Notes under the pieces: model-generated
What the model was told of the DNA's origin: nothing
Databases searched by the model: none
What the model saw: only the letters and a program-made list of their open reading frames with translations
Translations under genes and position numbers: made by a program
Shown here: in pieces, positions 61,975-64,000 of the stretch
How positions within the stretch are numbered: position 1 is the stretch's first letter
How the letters are laid out: each line of letters starts with the position of its first letter
Source: Candidatus Kuenenia stuttgartensis
GTDB taxonomy: Bacteria > Pseudomonadota > Alphaproteobacteria > SMXS01
DNA: 64,000 nt
Direction of reading: 5' to 3'
Assembly (NCBI GenBank): GCA_943329845.2
Contig: CALQFM020000012.1
Coordinates: 1-64,000 of the forward strand

Positions 61975-62081
61975 CTGAGGTCTCCTGTTTCGCGGCATGG
62001 CCGCTTGCATGGACACAAAATGGGTGCTTTTCTAAGTTTACAAAATAGACATGATCGAAACTCATCGTTTCAGGAAATGCC

Positions 62082-63005
62082 ATGCTGCCTGACTTCGAAG
62101 CGTGGGCCATCTTCGCCAAGGTCGCCGAGCTGGGATCGTTCTCGGCGACGGCCGCCGACCTCGGCTTGTCCAAGGCGACGGTCTCCAAGGCGGTGAGCCG
62201 GCTGGAACTGCGCCTCGGCGCGCCGCTGCTGCACCGGACATCGCGAAAGCTGTCGCTGACGGACAGCGGCCGCGTCGCTATCGAGCGTGCGGCGCGCATC
62301 CTGGCCGAGGGCGAGGCGGTCGAGCTGGAGGCGACCGAAACCGCTGCCGTGCCGCGCGGCACGGTGAAGCTGGCCGCGCCCATGTCGTTCGGCATCGAGC
62401 ATCTGGGCGAGGCGCTGCCCGACTTCCTCGCGCTCTATCCCGACGTGTCCGTCGACCTGCATCTGAGCGACTATGCGGTCGATCTGGTGGGGCAGGGCTT
62501 CGACGTGGCGCTGCGGATCGGCGCGCTGGCCGATTCGTCGCTGCGCGCCCGCCGGCTGTGCGCGGTGCGCCGGCCGCTGGTCGCCTCGCCCGCCTATTGG
62601 GAGAGCCATGGCAGGCCGAAGCATCCGCGCGACCTCGAGCGTTACCCGGCAATTCTCTATTCGCATCTGGCCTCGCCCGGCCTGTGGACCTTCCAGCATC
62701 CGCTGGACGGTGACGTCGCCGTGAAGGTGCGCGGCCAGCTGATCACCAACAATGGCGACGTGGTGGTCCCGGCGCTGCTTGCCGGCGTTGGCATGGCGCT
62801 GCAGCCCGAGTTCCTGGTCTGGCGCGAATTGCACGACGGCCGGCTGGAGGAGGCGTTGCCGGGCTGGTCCACGCCATCCATCGCGCTCCACATCGTTACG
62901 CCGCCGGGAGCTGTGCGCCCCGCACGGGTCACCGCGCTGATCGATTTCCTCGCGGCGCGGTTCGTGAAGGCGCCGTGGGCTCACGGCATGGGCGAGCAAA
63001 TGTAA
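62082..63005 (+). CDS. LysR-family transcriptional regulator, likely regulator of pirin
   Basis: 307 residues. [43 protein letters not shown]. The effector domain reads [40 protein letters not shown] and [20 protein letters not shown]. It is divergent from the pirin gene by 107 bases, the usual position for a LysR target. It could also act on the Rieske gene that follows. Confidence 0.93.
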   Translation: MLPDFEAWAIFAKVAELGSFSATAADLGLSKATVSKAVSRLELRLGAPLLHRTSRKLSLTDSGRVAIERAARILAEGEAVELEATETAAVPRGTVKLAAPMSFGIEHLGEALPDFLALYPDVSVDLHLSDYAVDLVGQGFDVALRIGALADSSLRARRLCAVRRPLVASPAYWESHGRPKHPRDLERYPAILYSHLASPGLWTFQHPLDGDVAVKVRGQLITNNGDVVVPALLAGVGMALQPEFLVWRELHDGRLEEALPGWSTPSIALHIVTPPGAVRPARVTALIDFLAARFVKAPWAHGMGEQM

Positions 63006-63029
63006 CGGGCGTTTCGGATCGCCTTTATT

Positions 63030-63058
63030 TTGACTGAACAAACGTTTAAAAATAGATC
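63030..63058 (+). promoter_or_regulatory. Candidate promoter of second Rieske gene
   Basis: TTGACT, 17 bases, TAGATC, with the eight-base palindrome AAACGTTT (63040-63047) in the spacer. The ATG lies 38 bases after the -10 box. The palindrome may be an operator. Confidence 0.45.
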
Positions 63059-63095
63059 GGCCTGGGGAGGCAAAACGGGGATTTCAGGAGTCGTC

Positions 63096-64000
63096 ATGGA
63101 CAGGAATCAGCTCGTCGAGATGGCGAAGGACAACATCGCCCACGCCAGGACCGGGACGCTCCGGCAGGCGCCTGAAGTGTTCAAGGTCAAGGCCGACATC
63201 TACACCGATCCGGAGCGGTTCGAGCGCGAGAAGAAGCTTATCTTCCGGCGCATGCCCCTGATGCTGGCGCCGTCGGCCGAACTGCCGAACCCGGGCGACT
63301 ACAAGGCGATGGACGCGGTTGGCGTGCCGGTGCTGCTGACCCGCGGCAAGGATGGCAAGGTTCGCGCGTTCCTGAATTCGTGCACTCACCGCGGCACCGC
63401 CGTGGCGCTCGGTTCGGGCAACACGTCGCGCTTCATCTGCGGCTATCACGGCTGGACATTCAACCGCGAGGGCGAGCTGATCGGCGTCGCCTCGCGCGAG
63501 GATTTCGGCGAGGTGAACACCGACGAGCTTGGGCTCAAGCCGTTCCCGGTGCTGGAGAGAGCCGGCCTGATCTGGGCGATCCTCGACCCGAACTCGGACC
63601 TGGACATCGACGCCTTCCTGTCGGGCTATGACGACCTGTTGGAAGGCTTCGGGTTCGAGAACTGGCACTTCCTGGAAAGCCGGACGCTGGTCGGCCCGAA
63701 CTGGAAGATCGCCTATGACGGCTACCTGGACTTCTATCACCTGCCGATCCTGCACGGAGAGACGTTCCCCAACGTCTCCAACAAGGCCCAGTATTATGCT
63801 TGGGGTCCGCACCAGCGGGTGACCACGCCAGCGATCAATGACGGCAGGCCGCCAGAGCACAGCATGATCAACCTGGAGGGCACGCCGGAGGACGCCTGGC
63901 CGCTGGAGACGCTGATGGGCGGCATCTGGACCATCTTCCCGCACATCTCGATCGCCTCGTTCTACGGCAGCGGCCGCGAGGTGATGATCTCGCAGCTTTT
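63096..64000 (+). CDS. Rieske non-heme iron oxygenase, alpha subunit (runs off the window)
   Basis: The frame from ATG 63096 (AGGAG six bases upstream) stays open to the window edge, about 301 codons. The Rieske motif is LNSCTHRGTAVALGSGN and, later, FICGYHGWTF. Catalytic-domain pieces are AYDGYLDFYHLPILHGET with Asp, His, His. It differs from the enzyme at 56250, so the two are separate oxygenases. The C-terminus is missing. Likely acts on an aromatic or related substrate. Start residues MDRNQLVEMAKDNIAHARTG. Confidence 0.9.
   Translation, partial: MDRNQLVEMAKDNIAHARTGTLRQAPEVFKVKADIYTDPERFEREKKLIFRRMPLMLAPSAELPNPGDYKAMDAVGVPVLLTRGKDGKVRAFLNSCTHRGTAVALGSGNTSRFICGYHGWTFNREGELIGVASREDFGEVNTDELGLKPFPVLERAGLIWAILDPNSDLDIDAFLSGYDDLLEGFGFENWHFLESRTLVGPNWKIAYDGYLDFYHLPILHGETFPNVSNKAQYYAWGPHQRVTTPAINDGRPPEHSMINLEGTPEDAWPLETLMGGIWTIFPHISIASFYGSGREVMISQL

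Noticed and set aside
1-64000. CRISPR arrays, tRNA and rRNA genes
   Set aside because: No regularly spaced direct repeats and no cloverleaf or rRNA signature sequences were seen by eye.

Overview
This is a GC-rich stretch of bacterial chromosome, most likely from an alphaproteobacterium. The clues are an LdtR-like MarR regulator, an intracellular PHB depolymerase of the Cys-nucleophile type, a DUF1289 protein, an HPF/cold-shock fusion, an M24 aminopeptidase of the alphaproteobacterial kind, a PEP-CTERM protein and strong GC bias at third codon positions. I could not place it at order or genus level. Genes are dense, mostly with ATG or GTG starts, and many are translationally coupled (ATGA or TGATG overlaps). 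I saw no rRNA, tRNA or CRISPR array.

Layout. 0-0.6 kb: 5' end of an IS1380-type transposase beside a solitary Flp pilin. 0.6-6.7 kb: LdtR-like regulator and c-di-GMP signalling (PAS-GGDEF synthase, REC-EAL phosphodiesterase, multi-PAS hybrid histidine kinase). 6.7-11.8 kb: a divergent acyl-CoA module, with two acyl-CoA dehydrogenase subunits on one side and an HMG-CoA-synthase-like/DUF35 fusion plus an SCP2-type thiolase on the other. 11.9-20.5 kb: GIY-YIG protein, a perfect 29-bp inverted repeat, a PQQ/heme c dehydrogenase that looks like a lipoprotein, a 2-oxoacid dehydrogenase E1alpha-E1beta-E2 operon, an HPF/cold-shock protein, a luciferase-like oxidoreductase and a PEP-CTERM protein. 20.6-26.2 kb: three paralogous alkaline-phosphatase-superfamily phosphodiesterases, with an aquaporin gene between copies two and three. 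26.3-36.1 kb: GST, PhaZ and a fatty-acid beta-oxidation operon (MerR regulator, FadE, thiolase, FadB-like, dienoyl-CoA isomerase-like).

36.1-40 kb: a broken glycosyltransferase, an intact GT2, TusA-like protein, flavin reductase, DUF2889 protein and a CcdAB toxin-antitoxin pair. 40-44.3 kb: biotin genes bioD-bioF divergent from bioB-bioA. 44.3-54.4 kb: aminopeptidase P, membrane and secreted hypotheticals, a PepSY/response-regulator/histidine-kinase operon, a glycine-zipper lipoprotein, an MntA/HepT toxin-antitoxin pair, another luciferase-like enzyme and two tiny membrane-protein genes. 54.4-64 kb: LysR regulators, two Rieske oxygenase alpha subunits (the second runs off the window), an acyl-CoA-dehydrogenase-like monooxygenase, a thioesterase, a nucleoside transporter, a tyrosine phosphatase and a pirin.

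Taken together, the window describes an aerobic heterotroph that handles acyl-CoAs, storage polyester and cyclic or aromatic substrates. No single dramatic new system stands out. The points most worth following are the DUF35-fused, triad-less HMG-CoA-synthase homologue next to a thiolase, the triplicated phosphodiesterase array whose third copy has lost two conserved histidines, the 13-bp-phased operator of ccdAB, and the MerR-type palindrome lying between -35 and -10 of the beta-oxidation operon.
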